Virus record (IMG/VR): IMGVR_UViG_3300020433_000016
Coordinates: 1-41,346 of that record
From: a virus
Direction: 5' to 3' (one strand)
Length of the DNA: 41,346 nucleotides
Shown here: one piece after another, positions 21,053 through 30,960 of the stretch
How the letters are laid out: every line of letters begins with the position of its first letter
How positions within the stretch are numbered: position 1 is the first letter of the stretch
Program-made: the position numbers and the translations under genes
The notes under the pieces: generated by a model
Databases searched by the model: none
What the model saw: only the letters and a program-made list of their open reading frames with translations
Told to the model about the DNA's origin: nothing

Positions 21053-21332
21053 AAGAGACCCAAGGTTAGCTAGGGCAGGTGTATCTGGTTATAATAAACC
21101 AAAAAGAACACCAGGGCATCCTAAGAAATCACATATTGTTGTTGCAAAAGAAGGTGACAAAATTAAAACAATTCGTTTTGGTCAACAAGGGGCTAAGACA
21201 GCAGGTAAGCCTAAAAAAGGTGAGTCAAGACGAATTAAAATGAAACGTAAAAGTTTTAAAGCAAGACACAGAAGAAATATAGCTAAAGGCAAAATGTCTG
21301 CAGCATATTGGGCAAATAAAGTTAAATGGTAA
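21030..21332 (+). CDS. Small basic protein with GKMSAAYWANKVKW ending, 100 aa
   Basis: Start taken as GTG at 21030, with AAGGAAGAAGC before it, overlapping the previous gene by 23 bases. The body SHIVVAKEGDKIKTIRFGQQ and the ending RRNIAKGKMSAAYWANKVKW are very characteristic; I have the same impression of marine-phage and algal-virus relatives. Extremely basic. Third of four consecutive Lys-rich genes. Confidence 0.65.
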   Translation: MPKKRKSKRDPRLARAGVSGYNKPKRTPGHPKKSHIVVAKEGDKIKTIRFGQQGAKTAGKPKKGESRRIKMKRKSFKARHRRNIAKGKMSAAYWANKVKW

Positions 21333-21344
21333 AAGGAGGTCACT

Positions 21345-21428
21345 ATGCCTTATCACGGTGGTGGAATGAAAAAGAAAGTTAAAAAGAAAAAAAAGAAAAA
21401 AGTCAAAAAACTCAAGAAGAAGAAATAG
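21345..21428 (+). CDS. Polylysine-like peptide, 27 aa
   Basis: A near-perfect ribosome binding site (AAAGGAGGTCACT) precedes the ATG, and the stop is directly followed by the next start. After MPYHGGG the peptide is almost pure Lys: 16 of 27 residues. The strong translation signal argues that it is a real product despite its size. It could neutralise packaged DNA, act as a nucleic-acid chaperone, or be a capsid peptide. Confidence 0.6.
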   Translation: MPYHGGGMKKKVKKKKKKKVKKLKKKK

Positions 21429-22325
21429 ATGAGATATTTAGATGCATATGAACTTATAAGTACTTCGTTAATGGCGAACAATTTGCCATTGCCTGTAACA
21501 GAGCCATTGGTTGCTAGATTTTTTGATGACCATGTAATTAATGTTGCATTAAGATGTAATCGTAAAACTAACAAAGAAGTGTTATCTGTCAATGGTACAA
21601 GTGCTGCTTTTACTAATACAGATATACAAGCAAAAAAGTTTACATCTCAAATATTTAAAGTTGAAAAAACAAATTCAGATGGTACTCTTAGTGCAGTACC
21701 TTTTGTGCCTGAAAGTGCGGTATTAGTTGGAGATGATAAAACTATATCACATCTAGGTTATTATTTTAAAACAGATATATCAAGAGGAACTATTACAAAT
21801 GTTAGCACAAATGCAACTACTGTAACTGTAACAGCTAATAATTCCTTAGATGCTGGTGACTATGTAATTTTATCTGAGATAGCTGGTAATACAGCAGCAT
21901 TAAATAATTCTTGGGACTCTGTTGTAAATGATAAAAGATTTAAGGTTTTGGCTGCAACAAGTAGTAATTTTGCAATAACCACGCCAGAGGCAACACCTGC
22001 AACATATACTGCAGGAGGTGTATTTGTTGAAGATACTAAAAAAATATTTTTTAATAAGAGCATAAGTGAAAATATCACTGTATATTATTATGCTTTACCA
22101 GAAGAAAAAAATAGTAACAAAAGCAGAATTGATATAGCTGATCAACTTATAACAGCAGCAATGCATTATACTTTTGCAGATATATATTTTATAACTTCAA
22201 ATTTAGAATTAGGTGGACCACATAGAAACCTAGCAAACTCAATTGAAAAAGAATTTATGAAAGTAAACCGAGCAAAAGAAGCAAATCACGATATATTACC
22301 TGCACCATTACAGGATTTTTTATAG
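21429..22325 (+). CDS. Putative head-tail connector/structural protein with inserted beta domain
   Basis: 298 residues. N-terminal (MRYLDAYELISTSL, PLPVTEPLVARFFDDHVI) and C-terminal helical parts flank an insertion at about 120-198, with TTVTVTANNSLDAGDYVILS and later ATYTAGG, resembling the FCCH-like beta modules frequent in phage structural proteins. The position between capsid/basic genes and the next connector fits a head-completion or adaptor role; that role is inferred. Confidence 0.55.
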   Translation: MRYLDAYELISTSLMANNLPLPVTEPLVARFFDDHVINVALRCNRKTNKEVLSVNGTSAAFTNTDIQAKKFTSQIFKVEKTNSDGTLSAVPFVPESAVLVGDDKTISHLGYYFKTDISRGTITNVSTNATTVTVTANNSLDAGDYVILSEIAGNTAALNNSWDSVVNDKRFKVLAATSSNFAITTPEATPATYTAGGVFVEDTKKIFFNKSISENITVYYYALPEEKNSNKSRIDIADQLITAAMHYTFADIYFITSNLELGGPHRNLANSIEKEFMKVNRAKEANHDILPAPLQDFL

Positions 22326-23156
22326 ATGGCAACTTTCGTAACAAGAATAGAAGACTTAACAGGAACAGTTGAAACAGCTTATAAGTCAGGCAGCACAGAT
22401 ACTGATTTTGTAAATGATGCTATACGAGAAGCAATATATGAAATAATAAATCTGGCACCAGATAATTTAATTTTTAACTTCACTCAAACTTCAAGCGAAA
22501 TTACATCGAATGGTCAAGCAAACCCTAATATGAAAATTTATGCTGTACAACGAGAATCTGGAGTAGATGGTGATTTTATTGAATGTAAAGAATTATCTGT
22601 AGACTATGAAAACAAAGTTCAAAATCCGAATAGTGTTTTCTTCGCGACTAAACAAAACCCTGTATACATTAGAAAGGATGCAAAGATATTCGTATATCCA
22701 GCTCCTAGTACAAGTCCAGACACGTTCAAGTATACATTTGCAAATTATCCGTCAGGTGATTTCGCTTCTCAATCATCTATAAATACATTCCCAGATGAAT
22801 TAGAGTATGTAGTAGTTTATGGAGCTGCGGTCAGATGTGCTATGCATAATATGTCTATTATTGAAAATGAAATAAAAGATGCTACTGATAATGCTAAAAA
22901 GTTATTTGATGTAGATTTATCTGAAGATGATGGAGCATCAGCAGAGTCAATATTACACTGGTTAAATGATGAAGATTCAGAAATGTCTGCAGCAACATCA
23001 CAAGCAGCACAAACAGAATTAGACAGAATGCAAGCTCTGATAACACAAAGAGAATCATTACAACAACTTATAGGAAACTTGTCAGGAGCCTACAAAAGCT
23101 CACTACAGTCAGCTGGTTTTATATCTATCCCTCAAACTGCACAGCAGGGAAGATAG
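22326..23156 (+). CDS. Head-tail adaptor protein
   Basis: 276 residues. The start (ATFVTRIEDLTGTVETAYKS, DFVNDAIREAIYEIINLAP) and the motif TFPDELEYVVVYGAAVRCAM near residues 158-177 are typical of podoviral head-to-tail adaptors that ring the portal. The C-terminal third is helical and Gln-rich. It starts right after the previous stop and is followed without a gap by the nozzle gene. Confidence 0.7.
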   Translation: MATFVTRIEDLTGTVETAYKSGSTDTDFVNDAIREAIYEIINLAPDNLIFNFTQTSSEITSNGQANPNMKIYAVQRESGVDGDFIECKELSVDYENKVQNPNSVFFATKQNPVYIRKDAKIFVYPAPSTSPDTFKYTFANYPSGDFASQSSINTFPDELEYVVVYGAAVRCAMHNMSIIENEIKDATDNAKKLFDVDLSEDDGASAESILHWLNDEDSEMSAATSQAAQTELDRMQALITQRESLQQLIGNLSGAYKSSLQSAGFISIPQTAQQGR

Positions 23157-26100
23157 ATGCCAAAACAAATTCTAGAAATAAAAGATTTTTCAGGTGGACT
23201 GAATAGTCAGAATGATACAAAAGATTTACGGAACAATGAATTTAGCGAAGCTAAAGGAGTAATGTTTGATAAGCCTGGACTAGTTAGAATGTCAAAAAGG
23301 TCTCAACAGGCACAAAATGCAGGAACAGATATAGCTAATTATGATTCTGTTGCTAGCGAAAAATTAATCAACGGATATGGATTAGGTTATTTAAATAGCG
23401 ATACTATTATGGATAGTGTTAAGTTTGAAATTACTCCTGGAAATGCTGATGCCTGGACAAATAAATATTTAAGTTTGCGAGATGGTGCAGATGCAGGCAA
23501 CTGGGGTAGCACTAATCATACAGTAATGAAAGTTGTTAAGTTTGTTGATAATGGCTCAGATAATGATTTTATATACTGCATCATTATAAAGCCAGGAACA
23601 ATTGGCGAGCAATATACTGACAATGTAGGAACTTACGAAATATATATAGCAGATGATGCTTCTGGTACAAATTCTACTGATCAAAACATTACATTAGGTT
23701 TGAGCTCTGAAACATTAAATAACACAGACGATTTTTCAAGTAACTGGACTATTGCAACTGTAGCAAATGGAGACACATCTAAATTTTCTATAGAAGGAAG
23801 TGGTGCTGGTGCTGGTTCTTATATTAAGTATAATCCTTCAGCTACTGCTTCAGATGCTTACAGTGCTTTTTTTCAACTTGAAAGTTCTAATGCAGTTACT
23901 TGGTTAAATAATAAAGGTTATTTATTAAAAATGACATTTAATACAAGTTACGTTCCAACAGATGGCTTTATTAATATTTACTTTTTGGGCAGTCTAACTA
24001 CTATTTCTTTTAGAAATATATCAGGAACTACATTTGAAGCATTTGTTCAGTCTGGTTCACAGACTGCAGATGCAAATATTGTAAATAATTTAGTTTTTCA
24101 ATTTTTTGGCGTAAGTAATGAAGTTCAAATAAATACAATATCTTTAAAGCAGTCAACTGCTTTTCAATATCCTAGTGAGTATTTAAACTTTGATGACAAT
24201 CAAGAGGGTGAAGCTAATTTAGTAGCGGTAAGTGGTACAGACTTTTCGATTGATAGATTTAGTTTTTTTATAAATGAATGGATGCCTGTATTGAAATATA
24301 TGCCAGCTTTTGATTTTTTAGAGCAAGCTAAAATGCAAAATCTATCTATAAATAGTTCAGGTGTAGGTACTTTAAGAAACTCAACTGGCGGTAAAGTTTT
24401 AATATATCAAATTGCAGGTGCTTTACATTTTGTTGATACAAATTTTTTAACAAGCCACAGACCAAACTTGTTGGCTAATTATTGGTTAGGCCATATAAAA
24501 CAAAAATTATTTCCAGGTTTAAGTCAATCTCATAATGTAGATAGTTTTGTTTTTACTTTGATGGATATAATAAAACCTTTAAAAGGTAAACTTCATAATA
24601 CTAACACAATAACACCAGAACTAAATCCTGGATATTTGACAATGATAGCCAGACCTGCTGATACAGATACTAGTTTAATTGTATGGGAATCAGGGGCAGA
24701 CCCAGATGGATGGTTTGTTGGTAAAAGTGGTGCAAGCACTAGTGCTTATTTACACAATAGAGGAGCTTCATTTCCAAAAGATTTATTAGATACAGCAACA
24801 CAAAGAAACTCAGACGAAAATTTGGTTGCAGCATATTGTGCTAGTAAATATTTTTCAGGAGTTAATGATAATGGCGAATTATATATTGTAATTGGATATC
24901 ACTCTGACTATGACTATAATGGAGAAAGCAATACTGTAACAACTCCATTAAACTATTACAATGAAAATCAAAAAATAATTTACTTTGATTTATATTTAAG
25001 CGACTACTCTTACAATCTTTTAAGTGATTCAGACCCAAGTACATTGTGGTTAGGTAGTAAGCTTCCTTTTAAAGATACATATACTGCAAGTAATACAGCA
25101 TGCTTAAAATATACAATAAATAAAATAGATTTAGAGCCTGGATGGCAGCAAGTACAGATTAATTTAGATGATTATGATAGTATTTTAGGCAGCCCTGATT
25201 TAGACAATATAACTAAATTTGCTTTAGAGTTAAGACTTTCAAGTGGTTCGACAGATTTTATTGGAGAGGTTGGAACGACCGAACAACCAACATACAATGT
25301 AGGCACAGACATAAATGTATCAAGCGTAACTGTTACAAGCTCTACTAATGTAGGAGCAACTGCTGTAAATCATAATCAAATTATAAATATAGGCACTGAT
25401 GTAGCAGGAGCAGGCTTCACTGTAGGGGATATAATTTTTATTGATTTTGCTAATGATGGTGTTAGCGTTATTGATGAGTTTGCAGTAATAACTAAGATTG
25501 ATGGCAATGCAATGCATGTAACTAGACCTTATAAAGACCAAAATATATGGTCTGTTTTGGAAAATCCATATTCTGGTGGAACAGATAATCGTCCTCATAT
25601 TAATTCTAATAGAGTGTATGACACTGCTATGAAAATTAATCAAGTTACAGCTGTTCCTCATCCTGGTGCTGCAATTGCTAATATATCATATGGTGAAAAA
25701 ACAGATGGCGGATGGGATGGAGAGTATAAATTTTTCTATACTTTTGTATATGATGAGAATCAAGAAAGTCAGTTATTTGAGTTTGCTGATACAGTTTCAG
25801 CAACTAATCAATCTTTATATTTTAACTTCTGGATGCCTCAAGGTGAAGGCGGAGGTTTCGGTTTAGCCTCTACGTTAGGTTTGTCAGGTCATAGAATAAA
25901 TAAAGCTAATATATACTATTCTCGCATAAATAGTGCAGATGATGTTTCTGATCAGCGAATTTTTTTATTAGGTAATTTAGATGTTGAAAAAGGATTTAAA
26001 TTTTCTAATGATGATAAATACTTTGCATGGACAGAAGACCCAAATAATACTGGATTAGTTTGTATTGATGTAGATAGTTCTCAAGCTGGACGACAAGATA

Positions 26101-27284
26101 TATTTAGTAATAATCCACCGTTCGTTGATTTTTATGAATCGTCAGCTGGTTATTCAACTGATGTAGATTCAGTGCAAGCTCATTTTAAAGATATAGCTTT
26201 TAATAATGGCATTGCTTATGCAGCATATCCATATCAAGCTACTTCTAATGAAATAGATACATCAGAACAAAAAGCAGAAGCATATCCAGATAGAATACTT
26301 AAATCTTTACCAAACAGATATGATATATTTCCTAATACTAATTATATAGATGTTGTTACAGAAGATGGTGAAAGTATTGTTGCTATTGAAACTTTTAATG
26401 ATAGGCTGTTACAGTTTAAAGAAAATACATTATATATAATAAATGTTTCAAAAGACTTAGAATTTTTAGAAGATACATTTAATTATCTTGGAGTTCAAAA
26501 TAAAAATGCAGTATCTAAATCTGATGTAGGTATTGTATTTGCAAACAAGTTTGGTATATATGTGTATCCAGGAAGTGGTGAGCCTGTAAACTTAACTGCT
26601 AAAATAGATGAAAGCGAGTATGCAACATTTGCAGGAGATGGTAAAGACTTAGTAACAATATACATGCCAACTATGGATCAATTTGTTGTAGCTAGAACAA
26701 ACAATTCTGATACTAAATCAGACAGTTTTATTGTTGATATGCAAACTCAAACTGTTACTAGAACAACAGATGGTGTTGATTTTAGTCAACAGTATGGATA
26801 TTCAAATGTAGTGCTTGATACAGAGAATGGTCAGCCTTTGTGGATTAGTGATGACAACTCAAATACAAAAGTATTTACTATAGATAATATTGATGATAGC
26901 ACATCTACAGTTAATGGTCATGCAAGTGGCAAATTTAATCTAAAAACAAAATACTATGATTTTGATAGACCAGGTGTAAAAAAGAAAATACATAAAGTTA
27001 GAGTAAGTTATAAGTGTTCAGCTACTACAAATGTGCAAGTTAAGTTTGGTGTAAATCAAGAAGAAACAATTAGTAAGGTATTTGCTGATGGTGATAATTT
27101 TTCTAGCAATGAACTGTCAACTACAGGTGGAGCTTTTAGAGTAGCAGAGCTATCACCTAATGTATCATCACAATCAAATAATGTATATTCTTTTGCATTA
27201 GAATTTACAAATGATGGTACAGTTCCAGAAGATTTTAAGATAAACGATATATCAATTGTATTTAGGTACAAGAATGTCAAATAG
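23157..27284 (+). CDS. Tail nozzle protein (T7 gp12-like tubular protein B)
   Basis: 1375 residues. It opens with EIKDFSGGLNSQNDTKDLRN and NNEFSEAKGVMFDKPGLVRM, the usual N-terminus of podoviral nozzle proteins. Its C-terminal half carries the beta-propeller segments VVTEDGESIVAIETFNDRLL, KENTLYIINVSKDL and VGIVFANKFGIYVYPGSG. It is longer than T7 gp12 because of inserted modules, one at about residues 180-345 looking like a carbohydrate-binding jelly roll (DDFSSNWTIATVANGD at its start). It forms the distal tail tube and probably anchors fibres. Confidence 0.75.
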   Translation: MPKQILEIKDFSGGLNSQNDTKDLRNNEFSEAKGVMFDKPGLVRMSKRSQQAQNAGTDIANYDSVASEKLINGYGLGYLNSDTIMDSVKFEITPGNADAWTNKYLSLRDGADAGNWGSTNHTVMKVVKFVDNGSDNDFIYCIIIKPGTIGEQYTDNVGTYEIYIADDASGTNSTDQNITLGLSSETLNNTDDFSSNWTIATVANGDTSKFSIEGSGAGAGSYIKYNPSATASDAYSAFFQLESSNAVTWLNNKGYLLKMTFNTSYVPTDGFINIYFLGSLTTISFRNISGTTFEAFVQSGSQTADANIVNNLVFQFFGVSNEVQINTISLKQSTAFQYPSEYLNFDDNQEGEANLVAVSGTDFSIDRFSFFINEWMPVLKYMPAFDFLEQAKMQNLSINSSGVGTLRNSTGGKVLIYQIAGALHFVDTNFLTSHRPNLLANYWLGHIKQKLFPGLSQSHNVDSFVFTLMDIIKPLKGKLHNTNTITPELNPGYLTMIARPADTDTSLIVWESGADPDGWFVGKSGASTSAYLHNRGASFPKDLLDTATQRNSDENLVAAYCASKYFSGVNDNGELYIVIGYHSDYDYNGESNTVTTPLNYYNENQKIIYFDLYLSDYSYNLLSDSDPSTLWLGSKLPFKDTYTASNTACLKYTINKIDLEPGWQQVQINLDDYDSILGSPDLDNITKFALELRLSSGSTDFIGEVGTTEQPTYNVGTDINVSSVTVTSSTNVGATAVNHNQIINIGTDVAGAGFTVGDIIFIDFANDGVSVIDEFAVITKIDGNAMHVTRPYKDQNIWSVLENPYSGGTDNRPHINSNRVYDTAMKINQVTAVPHPGAAIANISYGEKTDGGWDGEYKFFYTFVYDENQESQLFEFADTVSATNQSLYFNFWMPQGEGGGFGLASTLGLSGHRINKANIYYSRINSADDVSDQRIFLLGNLDVEKGFKFSNDDKYFAWTEDPNNTGLVCIDVDSSQAGRQDIFSNNPPFVDFYESSAGYSTDVDSVQAHFKDIAFNNGIAYAAYPYQATSNEIDTSEQKAEAYPDRILKSLPNRYDIFPNTNYIDVVTEDGESIVAIETFNDRLLQFKENTLYIINVSKDLEFLEDTFNYLGVQNKNAVSKSDVGIVFANKFGIYVYPGSGEPVNLTAKIDESEYATFAGDGKDLVTIYMPTMDQFVVARTNNSDTKSDSFIVDMQTQTVTRTTDGVDFSQQYGYSNVVLDTENGQPLWISDDNSNTKVFTIDNIDDSTSTVNGHASGKFNLKTKYYDFDRPGVKKKIHKVRVSYKCSATTNVQVKFGVNQEETISKVFADGDNFSSNELSTTGGAFRVAELSPNVSSQSNNVYSFALEFTNDGTVPEDFKINDISIVFRYKNVK

Positions 27285-28320
27285 AAGACAAAGAAGATTA
27301 CAGCATGTCAAGCAGCAGCGTACTGAAATAAAATCTGGATATCCGTCTAAGCAACACGAGCAACAAGGTAAAAGTGTAAAAAGATTTATAAGAGGTAAGG
27401 GTTTGTATGAGTTTACTTTTTATAATGGCAAATGGTTTAGCAAAAAACTTGAAGAATTAAAACAAATAGATGTTGTGACTGCTGATGAAGTAAATGTTCA
27501 AAATGTAAATATTTCAGATAATGGCAACCTAAATGTTTCTCGGACATCAAATGTAAATGGATTAAAAGCAGATAGTATAGAAAATACGCCCACAGCAGGT
27601 GTTTTAAAGGCAGATTATACAGGCAAGCTAGGTAACTTATCATTTACAAAAAAACCTACAGAAGAGGGTCAAATAGGATTTGACTCATCTAATAAAAAAT
27701 TTGAATTTCAGACAACAGCTGATGATAAATTATCATACGATGGTACAAGTTTAAAATCTACAAGAGATGTTAATGATGGTAACCCAGAGTTTCAAATAGG
27801 TTCGTCAGATACAGAATGTTTTAAGATTAGTTTAACTTATGGCACAGGCGGTAAAGGTGTTGAACAAGTTACATTAGATACTTTAACAGCAAGTAGTGAT
27901 GCTGATATGGGTAAATATAATATTAAAGTTGATGGTGCTCGACATACTATATTAGAAGATTCTGGTTTGAGATTGTTTGGAAAAACATTTAGTATTAACA
28001 GCTCTGCAGATACAGGCGATATTTTTAAGATAGAAACAACAACACATGGAGCTACTACTATATCTACAGTAGATGATGATGCTACAGCTGCTCATTTGAA
28101 TGTTGATATTGATGGAGATGTAACAATAGATTCTGCATCAGGTAATATTAATTTTAAAAATGATGGAACAACAACAGTTAGTCTAGCAGATTCAATAGTG
28201 TTTATTAAGAATGGATCAGCACCTTCAACACCAACTGGTGGTGGATTTTTGTATGTTGAGTCTGGTGCACTAAAATTTAAAGGCAGCAGCGGAACTGTAA
28301 CAACAATTGCTCCTGCATAA
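27274..28320 (+). CDS. Tail fibre-like protein
   Basis: 348 residues from ATG 27274, chosen over an upstream in-frame codon deeper inside the nozzle gene; the overlap is 11 bases. A basic N-terminus, then a segment that may attach to the tail (YEFTFYNGKWFSKKLEELK), then repeated short strands (VNVQNVNISDNGNLNVSR, and later VDIDGDVTIDSASGNINF) as in elongated trimeric fibres, and an ending SAPSTPTGGGFLYVESGA with LKFKGSSGTVTTIAPA typical of fibre C-termini. Likely a thin fibre or fibre base, separate from the LamG receptor-binding protein. Confidence 0.65.
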   Translation: MSNRRQRRLQHVKQQRTEIKSGYPSKQHEQQGKSVKRFIRGKGLYEFTFYNGKWFSKKLEELKQIDVVTADEVNVQNVNISDNGNLNVSRTSNVNGLKADSIENTPTAGVLKADYTGKLGNLSFTKKPTEEGQIGFDSSNKKFEFQTTADDKLSYDGTSLKSTRDVNDGNPEFQIGSSDTECFKISLTYGTGGKGVEQVTLDTLTASSDADMGKYNIKVDGARHTILEDSGLRLFGKTFSINSSADTGDIFKIETTTHGATTISTVDDDATAAHLNVDIDGDVTIDSASGNINFKNDGTTTVSLADSIVFIKNGSAPSTPTGGGFLYVESGALKFKGSSGTVTTIAPA

Positions 28321-28325
28321 TATAA

Positions 28326-28354
28326 TTGTTTTATATATATAGTGTTATTAAATT
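28326..28354 (+). promoter_or_regulatory. Candidate promoter before the internal virion genes
   Basis: TTGTTT (28326-28331) and TAAATT (28349-28354) with a 17-base spacer in the 56-base gap after the fibre gene. The downstream gene lacks a good ribosome binding site, so the leader is unusual. Low certainty in AT-rich DNA. Confidence 0.25.
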
Positions 28355-28376
28355 ATCATGAAAAAAACTAATTGAC

Positions 28377-29006
28377 ATGGCTACATTAAAAAGACTAAAA
28401 TCATTATATCAACCTATTAAATCTGCAGATGTGAAAACATTTTTAGATTCTGTTAATCAAGAGCAAAAAAGAATTGCCTTAGAAAAGTCTATGGATATGC
28501 AACTAATAAAAAATATAGCAGCCTTAGCACCTCAACAAATTACAAAAATATCAGATTTTACTGGCAAAATATCAAAAAAACTTAAAGATAGACAAAATAA
28601 AATATCAGAAACTACTCCAGTAGTGCAAGAATTTGAAAACAATGTAAATCAATTAACAGCAGAAGAATCGATTAAACCAGTAATAACATCAAAGGATGCT
28701 TCTAAATCATATCTTAGCGGTAGAGTAATGCAAGAAAAAGATAAAAAATTAAATGAAGGGGTTTTAGGTGCTGAAGAAAAAGCTAAGGAGAATATACAAA
28801 AAAAATTACCAGGTGTTCAAGAGGGCTTTGATAATCCAGAACAAAAGTTAGCAAATCCATTTCAAAAAATTCAAAAAGAACTTTTAGATATAATAGGTTC
28901 TGAATACAAAACTATTATTAATAAAATGAGCCCTCAAACTCAAAATAGAATGTTATTTGATGCAAAGCAAAGACAAAAACTAATGCAGCAGGAGGATAAC
29001 TATTAA
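28377..29006 (+). CDS. Internal virion-type protein, 209 aa
   Basis: Charged, helical, Gln/Lys-rich protein (QEQKRIALEKSMDMQLIKNI, then KISKKLKDRQNKI), with no domain recognised. First of four overlapping genes that end with a giant protein, an arrangement like the internal (ejection) proteins of podoviruses. No Shine-Dalgarno-like sequence precedes the ATG. Role inferred from position only. Confidence 0.5.
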   Translation: MATLKRLKSLYQPIKSADVKTFLDSVNQEQKRIALEKSMDMQLIKNIAALAPQQITKISDFTGKISKKLKDRQNKISETTPVVQEFENNVNQLTAEESIKPVITSKDASKSYLSGRVMQEKDKKLNEGVLGAEEKAKENIQKKLPGVQEGFDNPEQKLANPFQKIQKELLDIIGSEYKTIINKMSPQTQNRMLFDAKQRQKLMQQEDNY

Positions 29007-29524
29007 TGTCTCAGTTAGGTGATGTTATAACAGGTGCAATACAAGGAGGAGCAGCTGGTGGTAAACTAGGTGCTGTAATAGGAGGCTTAGGTGGTCTTTT
29101 TTCATCTATTGACATAGGCGGTAAGAGAAAAAAATTAAGACAAAGAATAGCAGCAAAAGAAAGTGAAATAAGATTTAGAATACCAGGCGTTGAAAGTTAT
29201 TTTGATGAGCTAGAAGAATTTGAAAAGAAAAAAATAGACACAAAGAAAAATAATGTTCTAGATAACTTTATTAGGTCAACACTATCAAAAATACCCACAG
29301 TCGAGCAAGCTATAGCATCTACAAATATAGAAGCAAGTGGTGCACAAGATAGAATTATGACAAGCACTAGAGGACCACTACAATCAGGGCTAGAGCAAGC
29401 TCTTTCAAAAATAGATATGGAAGAAGACGACAGAATGCTAGCTATCGAAAAAGATAGACAAAATCAAATTTCTTCTTTATTGTCGCAAATTGATGCATTG
29501 GAGCTTAGAAGGATGCAAGTATAG
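29006..29524 (+). CDS. Gly-rich membrane-active internal virion protein, 172 aa
   Basis: ATG overlaps the previous stop, with AGGAGG upstream. The N-terminal ~35 residues are a Gly/Ala-rich hydrophobic stretch (VITGAIQGGAAGGKLGAVIG, then GLGGLFSSIDIGG) able to insert in membrane. The rest is charged helix. This pattern occurs in small ejection proteins that help form a channel across the envelope during DNA entry. Family similarity is not established. Confidence 0.55.
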   Translation: MSQLGDVITGAIQGGAAGGKLGAVIGGLGGLFSSIDIGGKRKKLRQRIAAKESEIRFRIPGVESYFDELEEFEKKKIDTKKNNVLDNFIRSTLSKIPTVEQAIASTNIEASGAQDRIMTSTRGPLQSGLEQALSKIDMEEDDRMLAIEKDRQNQISSLLSQIDALELRRMQV

Positions 29525-30960
29525 TGGCTAAAGAAGATTTATTAAATATTACTAATGCTCTTGTCGGATATCAAGCTGCTCAAGCAAGAAGAGATGCACA
29601 AAACAAACCTGATGATTTTGGCACCATAAAGTTTTTTAAGTTTACAAACGAGATTACAGGTCAAGAAGAACAAATATCATATACTGATCAAGCAGTTAGT
29701 AACGCTATTAGACTCGAAAATAATAATATAAACTCGCCTGATGATTTTTTTAACAATGCTATAAAAACAGGTCAGGGCATAGATTTAGCTGATAAGTTTG
29801 GTTATGGTTTTTATAATGAAAGTGATGTTCAAAAAGCACAACAAACTATATTTAGTCAAATTAAAAAAGTAAATCCAGAATATGGCAGTACAATATCTGC
29901 AGATGAGGCAAAAATATTATTAGATGTGCAAGGTTATCTAGATGATTATAGTAATATAAATGATAATATAGTAAAATATGGTCAGACTAATGCAAATTTT
30001 ATTAACGATGAAGTAAATCAAATATTTAATCAAATAACTGAAACATATAACACTGGTCAAAATTTATCTTCTAATCAGCAAAGATTATTTAAAAAACAAC
30101 TTCAAGATATTAATCAACTTGAAACAGATTCATTTGATGAGTTTACAAAAACAGGTAAAAGAAGTGGATTACCAGACCCAGAAAAAATAGATTTAAGTAC
30201 CCCTGCTAAAAGAGCTAAGTATGTACAAGATACATATGGTGACTTCTTTGTATTTAAAAACAATAAGACTAACAAAACAGTTATATCTAGAGAGAATGTA
30301 CCTTTAGGCGAAGACTTTGTGCCAGTAGGTAAATTAGGCACAGCTAAATTAGAAGGACTCTTTTTAACACAAGCTGCACTAGAAAATGACGGTGGCTATG
30401 ATATGAGAGATTTAGATAAAAGAGAAGAAGATAATTTAAATTTATATACTACTATGGTAAAAGCTATTCAAAGACGTGGTTTTATAAGTGTTAAAGGTCC
30501 AGATGGCGAGATGATTATGGTTCCATTAGAAAACTTACTACAGATTGTAAATAACCCAGCAAAAATAAAACAATTTGCACAAGATAATAATATTACTGAC
30601 GCTACAAATTTAGTAAAACTTAAAGAAGCTATAGACGAATCTCTTGAACTTTTTAAAACAGAAGCTGATATTACTTTTGAGCAATTACATAAAGAGTTTT
30701 CATGGTATTACAATTTAGAAAAACCTGTTCCAGATAAATATAAAGCTAAAGCAGTACAAAGAGATTTAGTAGATTTTATTCCTGCTTCTACTTTCGACCC
30801 ACAATTACAAGGCAGCACTGATGAATTGAATTTAATTCCAGGATTAAGTATAAATGAAAGTATAAAAAACCAAAAGAAAGCAACTAGCAACGAAGTAAAT
30901 ATTGGTGGCAAAAAATATTCAATACCTGAAGAAATTTTAAATCAATATGAAATTAAGTAA
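29524..30960 (+). CDS. Internal virion-type protein, 478 aa
   Basis: Start GTG overlapping the previous stop, AAGGA ten bases upstream. Mostly helical and Asn/Gln-rich with many aromatic residues (ADKFGYGFYNESDVQKAQQT, EEQISYTDQAVSNAIRLE), no transmembrane segment. Located between the membrane-active protein and the giant one and overlapping the latter by 14 bases, it corresponds in position to middle ejection proteins such as T7 gp15. That comparison is positional. Confidence 0.5.
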   Translation: MAKEDLLNITNALVGYQAAQARRDAQNKPDDFGTIKFFKFTNEITGQEEQISYTDQAVSNAIRLENNNINSPDDFFNNAIKTGQGIDLADKFGYGFYNESDVQKAQQTIFSQIKKVNPEYGSTISADEAKILLDVQGYLDDYSNINDNIVKYGQTNANFINDEVNQIFNQITETYNTGQNLSSNQQRLFKKQLQDINQLETDSFDEFTKTGKRSGLPDPEKIDLSTPAKRAKYVQDTYGDFFVFKNNKTNKTVISRENVPLGEDFVPVGKLGTAKLEGLFLTQAALENDGGYDMRDLDKREEDNLNLYTTMVKAIQRRGFISVKGPDGEMIMVPLENLLQIVNNPAKIKQFAQDNNITDATNLVKLKEAIDESLELFKTEADITFEQLHKEFSWYYNLEKPVPDKYKAKAVQRDLVDFIPASTFDPQLQGSTDELNLIPGLSINESIKNQKKATSNEVNIGGKKYSIPEEILNQYEIK

